The translations under genes were made by a program, and so were the position numbers. This document shows, piece by piece, positions 29,501-36,223 of a stretch of 64,000 nucleotides of DNA (position 1 is its first letter; every line of letters begins with the position of its first letter). Origin of the DNA: Chromera velia (taxonomy: Eukaryota > Sar > Chromeraceae); assembly GCA_018398765.1 (NCBI GenBank), contig JAHBMJ010004672.1, forward strand, positions 6,502 to 70,501, given 5' to 3'. Below the pieces are notes generated by a model. The model did not search any database. It worked only from the letters and a program-made list of their open reading frames with translations, and had not been told where the DNA came from.

Positions 29501-30633
29501 GCCTTAGAGAAGGAGGCAAAGATGAAAAAGGACGAGGCACAGGAATCCTTCGCCTTCGAGTCATCGATGGAAAAGAAGGATGATGATGATGATAAGGATA
29601 AGAAGAAGGAAGGGGAGGACGACAAAGACAAAGATAAGAAAGAGGGGGATGATAAGGACAAGAAAGATGACACTGATACAAAGAAAGACGACGATAAGAA
29701 GGATGATGACAAGAAAGACAACGACAAGAAAGATAACGACAAAAACGACAATGACAAGAAAGACAAAGATAAGAAGGACAATGACAAGAAGCCGAGCAGT
29801 GGAGGAGGGAAGAACGATGACAAATCGTCTCGCAAGAGAGGCGACTCGACACCCGGGTGAGTCTCTCAATCAGGGAGCGAGAGAGAGGCAGGCGGTGGGG
29901 TGCATGGGTTTGGGTTCCTTTTGGTTTCTGTCAGTTTTGTTTTTCCTCGCCTATCCTCGATGGTCGGCTGTCCTCGTTCTGCGCTTCCGCGTTTCCCTTT
30001 CTCTGTGTTACAACCATCTCTTCCCTGTCTTTCGCGGGTTTAGATGAATGCTTTTTGCATGTTCATTTTTATCTCCTTCCCTGACCCTGCGGAGGGAAGG
30101 GAGACCTCACCTCTTCTTGCATGCTCTTGTAGCTCTTTTGGCATCCTTTCTCTCGTCAGGCCGTCTCTCTATACACTGATTTGTGTTGGATCGACCAGTA
30201 TTCCTCTCTGTCGAATTGTTTTCCTTTTCCCTTGTCTGCCTGTCTCTCTCCCTGTGAGCATGAATGCGTGTGTGAGTGAGCTCTTGTTTTGTATTCTCTC
30301 TGCTGTGCAGGTATCAAAAGGATACCGTCTCCTCTGCCGCAAAGAAGAGAGACAAAGTGAGTTCCCCCGGCGGCACCTCGAGCAAGGACAGAAAGAAGGA
30401 CTCCAAGAAGGCGAACAAGAAGAAGAACAAAAGCAAAAGCGGAAGCTCGTCGTCGTCGTCGAAGAAGAAAAAGTGCAAACTCTTCTTGTCAGTCAGTCCG
30501 TCAGTCAGTGAAGCAGCAGATTCGGCCATCTTGCCTCTTTTTTGTACATTAGCCTCTGCGAATTTGAAACTCGGGGGTGACCCTGACACTCGTGTGTGCT
30601 CAGTTGTGACACATGGAGCAGCACGCACACACA

Positions 30634-30682
<49 letters not shown>

Positions 30683-30985
30683 GGATGTGTCTTGCCTACC
30701 GGCTTCTCACGCTTGTTTTGTGAGTCCGACAAGGAAAGTGTGGGAAGCCGATACGTTTTGTTCAGGGTTTTTTTCTCTCTAGAGACCGCTCTCTCTCAAA
30801 CTCGGACCTACGCACGCACACACACACACACACACCTTCCTGCCGTCTGATAGGTAATGTGCGCCTTTGATTTCGACTGTGCGTCTGCGTTTTGTGTTTC
30901 TTGTTTGTGCAGTGAGACGGGCAGCAAGAGGAGGCGCCTCGACGGCGACCACCCGAGCTTCCTCCAATTCCCTCAGTTCTGCTGA
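37..30985 (+). CDS. Giant modular extracellular-type protein, 5' partial, 27 exons
   Basis: Exons: 37-1422, 1719-2570, 2942-4213, 4554-5501, 5902-6019, 6754-6816, 7486-7552, 8008-8558, 8938-10052, 10286-15188, 15513-16039, 16259-16410, 16680-16960, 17318-17899, 18212-20347, 20725-21783, 22120-22186, 22524-23115, 23528-24196, 24626-24695, 25007-25153, 25440-26176, 26593-26838, 27104-28400, 28791-29856, 30311-30487, 30913-30985. All introns are GT-AG and phases agree at every junction, giving about 7,050 codons with one terminal TGA. The exon 5/6 boundary could instead be 6015/6756, also in frame, and the first exon might begin at 57. The start lies upstream of the window. The assembly gap falls in intron 22, so an exon could be hidden there. 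Domains seen: SUEL lectin, TSP1, dermatopontin-like Cys modules and highly charged tails. This suggests a secreted adhesive or structural scaffold (inference). Splitting into two genes is not excluded, but no internal stop or break in phase supports it. Confidence 0.75.
2942..4213 (+). other. Exon 3: sushi-like Cys segment followed by helical region
   Basis: The exon opens with a Cys-bearing segment of about 70 residues in which a Tyr/Gly/Ser stretch precedes LKATC, then VSCVDGNWV and GLTGVEC. That order resembles a sushi/CCP repeat (C...C.dG.W....C), but spacing is loose and I hold this at low confidence. The rest (about 3170-4213) is Ala/Ser/Leu-rich and probably helical. The exon is phase 0 at both ends; its donor at 4214 begins a GTCAGTCAGTCTGTCTG run. 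Confidence 0.4.
4469..4512. repeat. (GT)n microsatellite in intron 3 of giant gene 1
   Basis: About 20 GT units interrupted by an A. It lies about 40 bases upstream of the acceptor of exon 4. Confidence 0.95.
4554..5501 (+). other. Exon 4: Phe/Lys amphipathic helix and hydrophobic segment
   Basis: After an acidic first half, residues from about 5079 switch to a strongly patterned Phe/Lys/Ile region ([20 protein letters not shown] and on to about 5210), then Leu/Ile/Val-rich segments at about 5290-5500 including [13 protein letters not shown] and [12 protein letters not shown]. The first looks like a cationic amphipathic helix. The second is hydrophobic enough to be a membrane segment. This is the best membrane-interacting candidate in the visible part of the protein. 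Exon phase is 0-0. Confidence 0.45.
5545..5592. repeat. (CTTT)n microsatellite in intron 4
   Basis: A pyrimidine-only tract of TTTC units ending in a T run, inside the intron between exons 4 and 5. Nearby 5600-5890 stays strongly pyrimidine-rich. Confidence 0.9.
7047..7268. repeat. Pyrimidine-only (TTCC/TTTC)n tract in intron 6
   Basis: About 220 bases almost wholly C and T on the + strand, made of CCTT, CCCT and CTTT units. It has no coding value. It produces long spurious ORFs on both strands. Confidence 0.9.
8008..10052 (+). other. Exons 8-9: Cys-rich region opening the Cys-module part
   Basis: Exon 8 (8008-8558) encodes about 15 cysteines in 184 residues with Lys/His-rich spacers. Exon 9 (8938-10052) contains HTCCGGG near 9508-9528 and a clear module at about 9818-9920: CPEGQ, a hydrophobic strand, then LTCCAVS. 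These are the first instances of the C-P-x-G ... C-C pattern that recurs through exons 10 to 22. Exon 8 joins exon 9 in phase 1. Exon 9 ends in phase 0 at 10052, followed by a GTCAGTCAGTCAGTGAGT donor run. I recognise no named family for exon 8. Confidence 0.5.
10286..14560 (+). other. Exon 10 first part: long acidic helical region with TPEP repeats
   Basis: Exon 10 is 4,903 bases long, very large for this gene. After a Cys-bearing start it holds a Pro/Glu-rich linker (about 10500-10800), then some 900 residues of Glu/Ser/Ala/Arg-rich sequence that reads as helical or coiled-coil (about 11000-13700). At about 13795-14020 there is an imperfect tandem repeat of two related units, TPEPDTE and [11 protein letters not shown], with at least six TPEP occurrences. 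Such acidic Pro repeats usually form an extended spacer. No catalytic motif is visible. Confidence 0.5.
14600..17899 (+). other. Dermatopontin-like Cys modules, exons 10 (end) to 14
   Basis: A recurring module can be read here: Cys, a Gly-turn, a hydrophobic strand such as FLSGF or AMTAL, a spacer of variable length, then an aromatic/hydrophobic strand ending in Cys-Cys or Cys-Ala. Copies lie at about 15055-15189, 15717-15820, 16004-16039 continuing at 16340-16380 across intron 11, 16759-16867, 17338-17467, 17587-17685 and 17773-17899. The layout (Gly, LxGF strand, then a W/F/Y-x-[FY]-x-C-C strand) resembles the repeat of the extracellular-matrix protein dermatopontin. That likeness is from memory and unverified. 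Exons 10 and 14 both end in phase 1 just after a Y/F-x-C-[TA]-[FY] motif. Confidence 0.5.
18829..19450 (+). other. Two tandem SUEL/galactose-binding-lectin-like domains (exon 15)
   Basis: The first domain (about 18829-19060) shows [16 protein letters not shown], then a Cys, then [14 protein letters not shown], then [10 protein letters not shown]. The second (about 19090-19445) shows [18 protein letters not shown], a Ser/Thr/Glu-rich insertion, then CDRKTRCIF and IEYIC. This order (L.CP.G..I.I..A.Y, C.....C, final strand ending in Cys) is the signature of the SUEL-type rhamnose/galactose-binding lectin family. The second copy is interrupted by an insertion and may not be functional. The domains suggest carbohydrate binding outside the cell. 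Both lie within the 2,136-base exon 15. Confidence 0.6.
19460..21783 (+). other. Exons 15 (end) and 16: further Cys modules plus basic segments
   Basis: Exon 15 continues with Cys modules of the C-P...C-C type at about 19593-19700, 20016-20118 and 20233-20347, the last ending in FECAYVDFG just before a phase 1 donor. Exon 16 (20725-21783) has a module at about 21204-21310, a basic Phe/Arg/Lys segment at about 21376-21430 ([15 protein letters not shown]), and a module at about 21475-21705. That last module is interrupted by a second cationic helix ([18 protein letters not shown]) and a Pro-rich linker before it closes with IIYQCC. The cationic segments echo exon 4. Confidence 0.45.
22600..22755 (+). 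other. Thrombospondin type 1 (TSP1) domain
   Basis: Within exon 18 the reading frame gives [16 protein letters not shown], then [17 protein letters not shown], and a closing KPCDHDC. This is the TSP1 signature: W-x-x-W-S-x-C-S-x-x-C, R-x-R-x-C, and six cysteines. TSP1 domains bind glycosaminoglycans and cell-surface ligands and are typical of secreted adhesins, notably in apicomplexan parasites and their relatives. The WSxC motif could be C-mannosylated or O-fucosylated in organisms that have those enzymes. It is the only TSP1 copy I see in the window. Confidence 0.85.
23459..23522. repeat. (TC)n(TG)n compound microsatellite before exon 19
   Basis: About 15 TC units are followed directly by about 15 TG units, ending in the acceptor of exon 19 (GTGCAG, 23522-23527). 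The repeat therefore supplies the polypyrimidine tract. Confidence 0.95.
23528..23869 (+). other. SUEL/galactose-binding-lectin-like domain (exon 19)
   Basis: The exon begins in phase 0 with [17 protein letters not shown], followed by [10 protein letters not shown], a Cys pair, [14 protein letters not shown] and LNVRYGC. All landmarks of the SUEL-type lectin family appear in order: C..g.L.L.CP, I.I..A.YG, the V...C.G...C.v.A block, and the final L.V.Y.C strand. This is the clearest of the three lectin-like domains in the protein. It lies about 260 residues after the TSP1 domain. Downstream in the same exon (about 23926-24010) there is a Gly/Lys-rich basic linker. Confidence 0.75.
24171..26176 (+). 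other. Exons 19 (end)-22: last Cys modules before the charged tail
   Basis: Small exons 20 (24626-24695) and 21 (25007-25153) and exon 22 (25440-26176) complete the Cys-module array. ECPEGFFLQ at the end of exon 19 continues in exon 20 as a strand ending MAYKCALID. Exon 21 has [17 protein letters not shown]. Exon 22 holds two full modules at about 25746-25830 (YKYKCC) and 25950-26080 ([11 protein letters not shown] and YKVKYTCG). Modules being split by introns at different places shows that module and exon borders do not coincide here, unlike in the second giant gene. Confidence 0.55.
26205..26339. other. Assembly gap (run of N)
   Basis: 135 undetermined bases lie in the intron between exons 22 and 23 of giant gene 1. 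The flanking exons join in phase 0 without it, so the gap need not hide coding sequence, but a phase 0-0 exon inside it cannot be excluded. Confidence 0.99.
28686..28710. repeat. (TC)n microsatellite in intron 24
   Basis: A TC run in the intron between exons 24 and 25, followed by a GAAGAA-rich stretch and (TGTC)n. A similar TC + GAAGAA + CTGT arrangement recurs in introns of the second giant gene at about 47260-47345. Confidence 0.85.
30626..30681. repeat. (CA)n(GA)n compound microsatellite in intron 26
   Basis: A CA run (30626-30651) passes into a GA run (to 30681) in the last intron of giant gene 1; another short CA run lies at about 30813-30833. Confidence 0.9.
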
Positions 30986-32830
30986 TCTGATTTGATCCGA
31001 TCGAGCGATTCGTTGATTGATGGATTGGCAGGGAGGGAATTGGAAAAAGGAGAGAATGCATGGGTGGACGAGCTGTGTGCCTGGGTAGGCTGACGGGGAA
31101 GGGGGAAAAGAAAAGACAGCGAAAGCGGGTCGGTGGGAGCTTCATCGGTGCGCTCTCTCTCTTTCTTTCTTCCTTCGGATCATGCTCCTCGGTCATTGTT
31201 GTCTTACTTCGCCTTTCGTTTCCTTCGCATTTTTGTGCTTTTCGGGACTTGTCTGAGGTGGAGAGATGCATCAAGTGTCTGTCGTTCTTTCTTGTTGGTG
31301 GTCCTTCAAATCGCGTTTGTCCTTCCTTTCAGATCTTTCTGAGAGCCTTTTTCTTTTGCTGTCTCCTTTCTTTCAACTTCATCCGTCCGCCACTCGCTAG
31401 ATCATTTCTTCAAATGCTGCATTCGCCGCCCTTTCCTCTTCTCTACGCACCCACTGGCTGCCTGGTGCACAAGTGCCCTCTTCTTCTCTTCTGCCTCCCT
31501 CCTTTCCCCCTGATTCACTGCTAACTTCACTCATGCAATCGCTTCCTGCTTGCATGAGATCCTCTTCTTCCCGTTGGAAGGAAAGCAAAACAGGGATCTG
31601 CAGCAACCTGGAAGTGGAATCACGACATGACAAAGGAGAGAGAACAAAAGGCAGTGAGTGTGTGAAAGGAATGGAAGGCAAGGGTGATGGATGCGGCCGT
31701 GCGCCATCCTTCTCCGTCATGAATCTTAATTGTCTGTCTTTCTTTTCCTCTTCGTTTTTATCATTCTCTTTGACTCGATTTCGTTCGACTGGGAGGGCTC
31801 CGTTCGGGGAGGAGATGAGGGACGGGGGGGGTGGATGCTCCTCCACGCGTAGCAACAGAATCCGGAGCGCGCATGGATGAACTTGTTTCGTTCTTTCGCG
31901 TCTTTTTTTGACCTCTAATTAATTCGCAGACTTGTGCAGCATCAACTGGCTGTCTGTTTGCGCATTCTGGGCACTTCTCTGTTGCCCTGTGCTCCTCTTG
32001 ACTGTTTTAAGGCAAGACGAAATGGATTTGTCACTGGAACCATCCTTTGGGGGGGAAGGGGGGGAGGGGGGCATTCGAAGGCGCAGAAGAGGGTCTCTCT
32101 CGATTTGTAATTTCTGCCTGCACATGCTGCCAGCCAGACTGGGTGTTTGATTTCTTCAATGGGAAAGAGGGCAAGTCTGCTCAGGGTTTCTTATCGGTAC
32201 ATCTGTACAGGTGGGGTTGTGGGGAAAGATGAGAAAGGAAAGCATTTACTCCGTTGGCTTGGTGTGTTGTCTTTGTGGGTCCTCTCTTTCTTTCCATTTT
32301 TTATGGAAGCAAGAGTGACTTGTTCTGCTTTACTTTGCTGTGCTTCGCTTATCTTTCTTCGTCCGTCTGTACTGGCTCAAGGCTGGCCTACACGGAATCT
32401 TTCTTTTGTGCGTCTTCGCGTCTGTCTGGTCACGTCAGAGGTCGATTGGCACAGGTGACCGTGGGGCAAAGAGACTTCACCGAGTCCCACGCTTTCTTTC
32501 TCTGTTCAAAAAATGTGCTTCCCGCTAGCACGAGTCGATAGACAGACAGAGAGACAAACGACTGCATGGATCAGCCGAGCCCGCCTGAAGGATCGAATTT
32601 AGAAGTGCGTGCAGAGCAGAGCAAAGCATAAACAGGTGCTCAACCGGAGATGCCACCACTTTTTCTAGCACCTTTTGAGCCAAGTGGGAGTTTTGATTCT
32701 CCCTCTCTCTTCCTCTGATGATGTGTTGCAAGATGATGCAGACAACAACGCCCCACCATGGGATAAGTGCACCCTTCCTGAGGTCTCACTTGTGTATTGA
32801 CAGGGACCATTATGATCGAGTGGCATGAAT
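30986..32830. other. Downstream region of giant gene 1, no gene recognised
   Basis: This stretch has the pyrimidine-rich + strand composition of the introns and probably contains the 3' UTR of giant gene 1. I saw no convincing AATAAA signal. ORFs exist on both strands (the longest about 150 codons) but are Ser/Phe/Leu or Arg/Glu-biased, as expected from the base composition, and show no domain. I support no gene here. Confidence 0.6.
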
Positions 32831-34520
32831 TCAAGCCTTGGTATGTCTGGTAGTGTGTGGAACTCTTTTGAGACAGTGAACCTAACCAGAACTGTTGAAG
32901 GTCACGGTACTCAGACTATAGTACTAAGTGCTAGTCAGAATTTGTACTCAGAACATCTCAATTTATATGGAATCTACATTGATTGATTAATTGATTTTAG
33001 AATTAATTGAATCGGATGAATCCACAGTTAATTGGTATATTAACATCTATCATGATTTGTCTTTTTTCTTTTATAACTCGAACCTTTTAGATATTTTTTG
33101 TAGGGTAAAAAAAACTAGAAAAAAAATTGAATTTATATAATTGAATTAAACTATATAGTATACTATATAGGAATTAAACAAAATTTTACACTGTACTGTT
33201 AGGAATAACTACCAGCCCTTCTCAGAAGGCTTTTGGTTACCGTCAAATTGGTAACCCAACTATGGTAACTGGGAAAGTCTGAGGGAAGTACCGCTACCGC
33301 GGTAATCTGGCCGTATATCGCCGCAAGTATGTTGAATTTAGATTTAATATAGGAGAAATGTATCTTTAAAAACTGTGTACAATGTAAAAAAGATTATTTT
33401 TAAACTTGCTTTGTCTAAGCTGTTTCCATAACATCAAAAACTTGACTTTAACTTACATATATTTATGGATATTAGAAAATTTTGCAATAAATCTATCTTT
33501 GGTAGTCAATTTATCCATTCGTATGTTTAGTTTAAAAGAACGATTACCACTGTTTTAGTTATCAAAACAACGGTAATCAAGGTGACCATGCATTATGACC
33601 GTAACCATGAAAATGGTTACCAAGCGGCCTAACGGCCGCCTAGGTAACCAAACTAAGTTGGTTACTCCTAACAGCACATTTACAAATTATGTTTTTAGTA
33701 ACGTTCTTTACTATTTTTTAGATCTAACTAGAGATCTAATTGTTTTTACTACTATGGTCCGACTCACCGCCTTTAATTGCATCCTAGATTGCATCACTAG
33801 CTAGATTACTAGCTGCATCAATTTAAACTCAAATTCTAATTTTTGTAATTATCTAGCATGTAGCTATATGCTTTAATTATATCTACACTGGACGCTGGGC
33901 TAGACGCAAAACTTTGAAGTAAATGGAGAGTGCATGATAAAAGAGGAAGTATACTAAGCACCTTGATCAAATCTCTAGTAAAATCTCAAGAATTTTTAAT
34001 ATACAGATCGAATTCATCCGCTAGTAGACTCGGATACTGAAGGATGGCTCACTCAGGTACGCTCAGGCTTCTTGAACGTGGAAAGCAGTTTCAACTTCCT
34101 AGCACTAAGTTTCAGCTTTTTCGGCGATCTGTTTTTTTCTCATTTTCCTAGCCATTATCATTCACGGTGACATGATTCACCCTGAAAGGCTGCAACACGA
34201 TTCAAATTTCAAAGAAAAAAGCCTAGAAAAAAACTAGAAAAGAAGGGGGGAATTTAGGGCTAGGCGTGGTCACAGATCTAGGGGGAAATTCACAACTTGA
34301 ATCACAAGCACTGTGACACTGTCAAGCAGGACCATGCAGTTGCAGCTGAGTTGCTGATCAGAGATCAACACCTTAAATGCATGTCACCTTTCAACACCAA
34401 AGCTACCACCAAAGCTGCAGCCAGAAAGCATATTTGAAGCAACTGATTTGCACTACACTAAGCACTACAAAGCACAGTCATGCATGCATCGCTGCCATCG
34501 CGGCTGATCGGGTCCTTCGG
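32831..34520. other. AT-rich intergenic island
   Basis: Base composition changes sharply near 32,830 from pyrimidine-rich, GC-balanced DNA to AT-rich DNA with short tandem A/T motifs (for example around 33,090-33,190). Apart from the palindromic element at 33193-33678 I see no ORF or RNA gene. The island ends at the 3' end of the minus-strand PLP enzyme gene. Confidence 0.7.
33193..33678. mobile_element. Possible MITE-like element with terminal inverted repeats
   Basis: The left end reads GTACTGTTAGGAATAACTAC and the right end reads GTTACTCCTAACAGCAC, so their outer 12-14 bases are inverted repeats with one or two mismatches. Inside are many copies of GGTTACC, GGTAACC, GGTAAC and GGTAAT in both orientations, which would let the strand fold extensively. 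There is no ORF. The length of about 486 bp and these ends fit a non-autonomous DNA transposon. I could not find a clean target-site duplication; TTTACA occurs on both sides but not exactly at the borders, so the call is tentative. Confidence 0.4.
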
Positions 34521-34532
34521 CTAGCCTAGCGG

Positions 34533-35789
34533 CTATCTTGAAGATGGCGATCGAAGCAGCTCGTCGAAGCGTCGAAGGATTGTCTCAATTTCAGCATCGC
34601 TCAGCTGAACTAATTCCAGTATGATCTCGGGCCTGTCAAGGTTGTTTGCCTTGTGGTCCATGGCCCAGATCGAGGGATTTCCTCCCTTGAGGTCAGCTAC
34701 AATCTGCACCGCAGCAGCACAACCTCTTTTGCCGTTGAGTGCAAGGCAGTCAACAGTTACGTGAACACGATCAAAGGGCAACCCCGTCGGGTCCGACACA
34801 GCGATCGCATGAACTCCAGGCATGGCAGCGAGCCTCCCCACCGCATGGTCAACTTTGGTTCTGTTTGTTAAAACCCAATCTTCGAGTTTCAACTTCTGGC
34901 GAAACTCAACCGCTGCGTGTACCCCTAGAAGCGCCTCTTTCGAAACTTTCATCCCACGACCGATTCCCTTCTCCTGGGCCCTCACTGCTGCGATGAGGTC
35001 GGGCCTTCCCAGTACAAGACCCGAAGTAGGTCCCGCAAGGTACTTCTGGCCGCTAACGAGCACTGCGTCGGCCCCGGTTGCGAGCAGCTCAGCTATCCGA
35101 AAGTCCTGAGCAGCACCATCAATGATCACGTCAATACCGCAAGAGTGGGCCGCCAACACTGCTTCTCCGAAGTCAATTTCCGCTGCACCTGTCAGTCGAG
35201 ACGAAACCAGCAACAAGCACGTTGCCCCCTCCTGAGCGCATGCATCAGCGATTTCAGCAATGGTGCAACTGTCCGACGTTCCCACAAGCACGGGCTTCGC
35301 ACCTGACATGCGGATGGCTTGCTGAATCTGGTGCCCATAGTTCACCGCGTGGGCTCGCGGCAAGACAACAACGTTTTTGATCCCACTGCTGTCTGGGAGC
35401 TGGGCGATCTGCTGAACATCTGTCCCCACCATGGACGCCGCCACGGTGATGGTGATCGCGGCAGCCGTGCAATGAACGACAGCGGCTGACTTGGCCCCCA
35501 TCATCACGGCGATGTTGCGGCCTACTGCATCGTGCAGCTCCTCCATCTTGAAATGGTGGCGAAGCGCTTCCGCCGTCGCTGCACACACACTTTCGGGAGA
35601 CCGGGAGACACCGAGAGGTGTGAACGTGCCGCGCGCATTGATGACACGGCGGATGCTTGTCTGACAGAGGCTTGGATTCCATGTGCTCCTCTCCTTGACC
35701 ACACCCTCCTTGAAATGCACCGTTTCACACTTGTTAATCTGAAAGAACAGTCGTGTCCAACAGTTAGGCGGCCAGTAACTGGCGGCCAT
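34533..35789 (-). CDS. SelA/DgaE-like PLP-dependent enzyme (bacterial type)
   Basis: A single 418-codon frame encodes a fold-type I PLP protein of the SelA superfamily, closest in motif order to bacterial D-glucosaminate-6-phosphate ammonia-lyase (DgaE)-like proteins. Visible motifs: VINARGTFTPLG (residues 49-60), the Ala-rich VHCTAAAITITVAA helix (105-118), VIIDGAAQ with Asp224 placed to contact the pyridine nitrogen, and SGQKYLAGPTSG with Lys249 as the likely Schiff-base lysine. Members of this family are usually near 370 residues. The first 40 or so residues here have no counterpart, and a CTGTTCTTTCAG just after codon 12 could be a splice acceptor, so the start is uncertain. It is otherwise intronless and GC-balanced inside an AT-rich island. 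It lies head-to-head with the ankyrin gene. The substrate is unknown; transfer from bacteria is inferred. Confidence 0.75.
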   Translation of the reverse strand: MAASYWPPNCWTRLFFQINKCETVHFKEGVVKERSTWNPSLCQTSIRRVINARGTFTPLGVSRSPESVCAATAEALRHHFKMEELHDAVGRNIAVMMGAKSAAVVHCTAAAITITVAASMVGTDVQQIAQLPDSSGIKNVVVLPRAHAVNYGHQIQQAIRMSGAKPVLVGTSDSCTIAEIADACAQEGATCLLLVSSRLTGAAEIDFGEAVLAAHSCGIDVIIDGAAQDFRIAELLATGADAVLVSGQKYLAGPTSGLVLGRPDLIAAVRAQEKGIGRGMKVSKEALLGVHAAVEFRQKLKLEDWVLTNRTKVDHAVGRLAAMPGVHAIAVSDPTGLPFDRVHVTVDCLALNGKRGCAAAVQIVADLKGGNPSIWAMDHKANNLDRPEIILELVQLSDAEIETILRRFDELLRSPSSR

Positions 35790-36223
35790 ATGGCGCGGCC
35801 ATGCAATGGCAGCCGAGCATTGATGAAACCTTGGATGGAACTTTGTCTCGCAATCATGCCCCGCAAACGGTCCGTTGACTCTGACTCTTTTCTCTCTGTA
35901 TGGATGATGGTCCTGCAGATGCTCTTTGCATATCTGTCACGAAAAGGAGAGGAAACAATAGGAGACTGGAAGTCACGATTCAATTTTTGATCGGAGACGG
36001 CCGGGATGGAGACGGGAGATGACAGCCGGCCGGGAGACTCACGCATGGGTCTGCGTGGCGCGGGGGCCGCGGGGCCGCGGGGGGGGGCAGAGTCCGTGCG
36101 AGGGCCGGTCGGTGGCGTCCTCGGCCGGGACTCAGGCTGTCGAATGGCTGTCGATGGGCGTCGAAGTGCCGTCTACACTGTACCGGCAGTGACCAATGCA
36201 AAAGACTTGAAGGCTTCTCGCAG

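Larger units (their letters stand above)
26593..30985 (+). other. Charge-patterned C-terminal tail of giant protein 1
   Basis: Exons 23-27 encode a low-complexity tail in blocks. A His/Arg/Ser-rich block (about 26740-27470) contains HHHRHRH and HHSHSHS. An almost pure Glu block follows (27481-27555). Next come some 640 residues of Glu/Lys/Ala-rich helical sequence (27560-29570), then an Asp/Lys block of KDNDKKD-type repeats (about 29575-29800). A Ser/Lys block (30390-30487) and a short basic C-terminus ending in LQFPQFC close it. No transmembrane segment or GPI-type hydrophobic end is seen, so the C-terminus itself gives no membrane anchor. Such alternating polyampholyte blocks are compatible with ion, mineral or polysaccharide binding, which is inference. 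Confidence 0.6.

Noticed and set aside
29001-29852. Minus-strand Ser/Phe/Leu-rich ORFs of 227-283 codons
   Set aside because: They are antisense of the Asp/Lys and Glu/Lys repeats of exon 25; composition alone keeps them open.
31060-31860. ORFs of about 150 codons downstream of giant gene 1
   Set aside because: Phe/Leu/Ser or Arg/Glu bias follows the local pyrimidine richness; no domain, and no splice or phase support.
35522-36046. 174-codon minus-strand ORF overlapping the start of the PLP enzyme gene
   Set aside because: It is a different frame from the conserved SelA-like sequence and has no recognisable feature.
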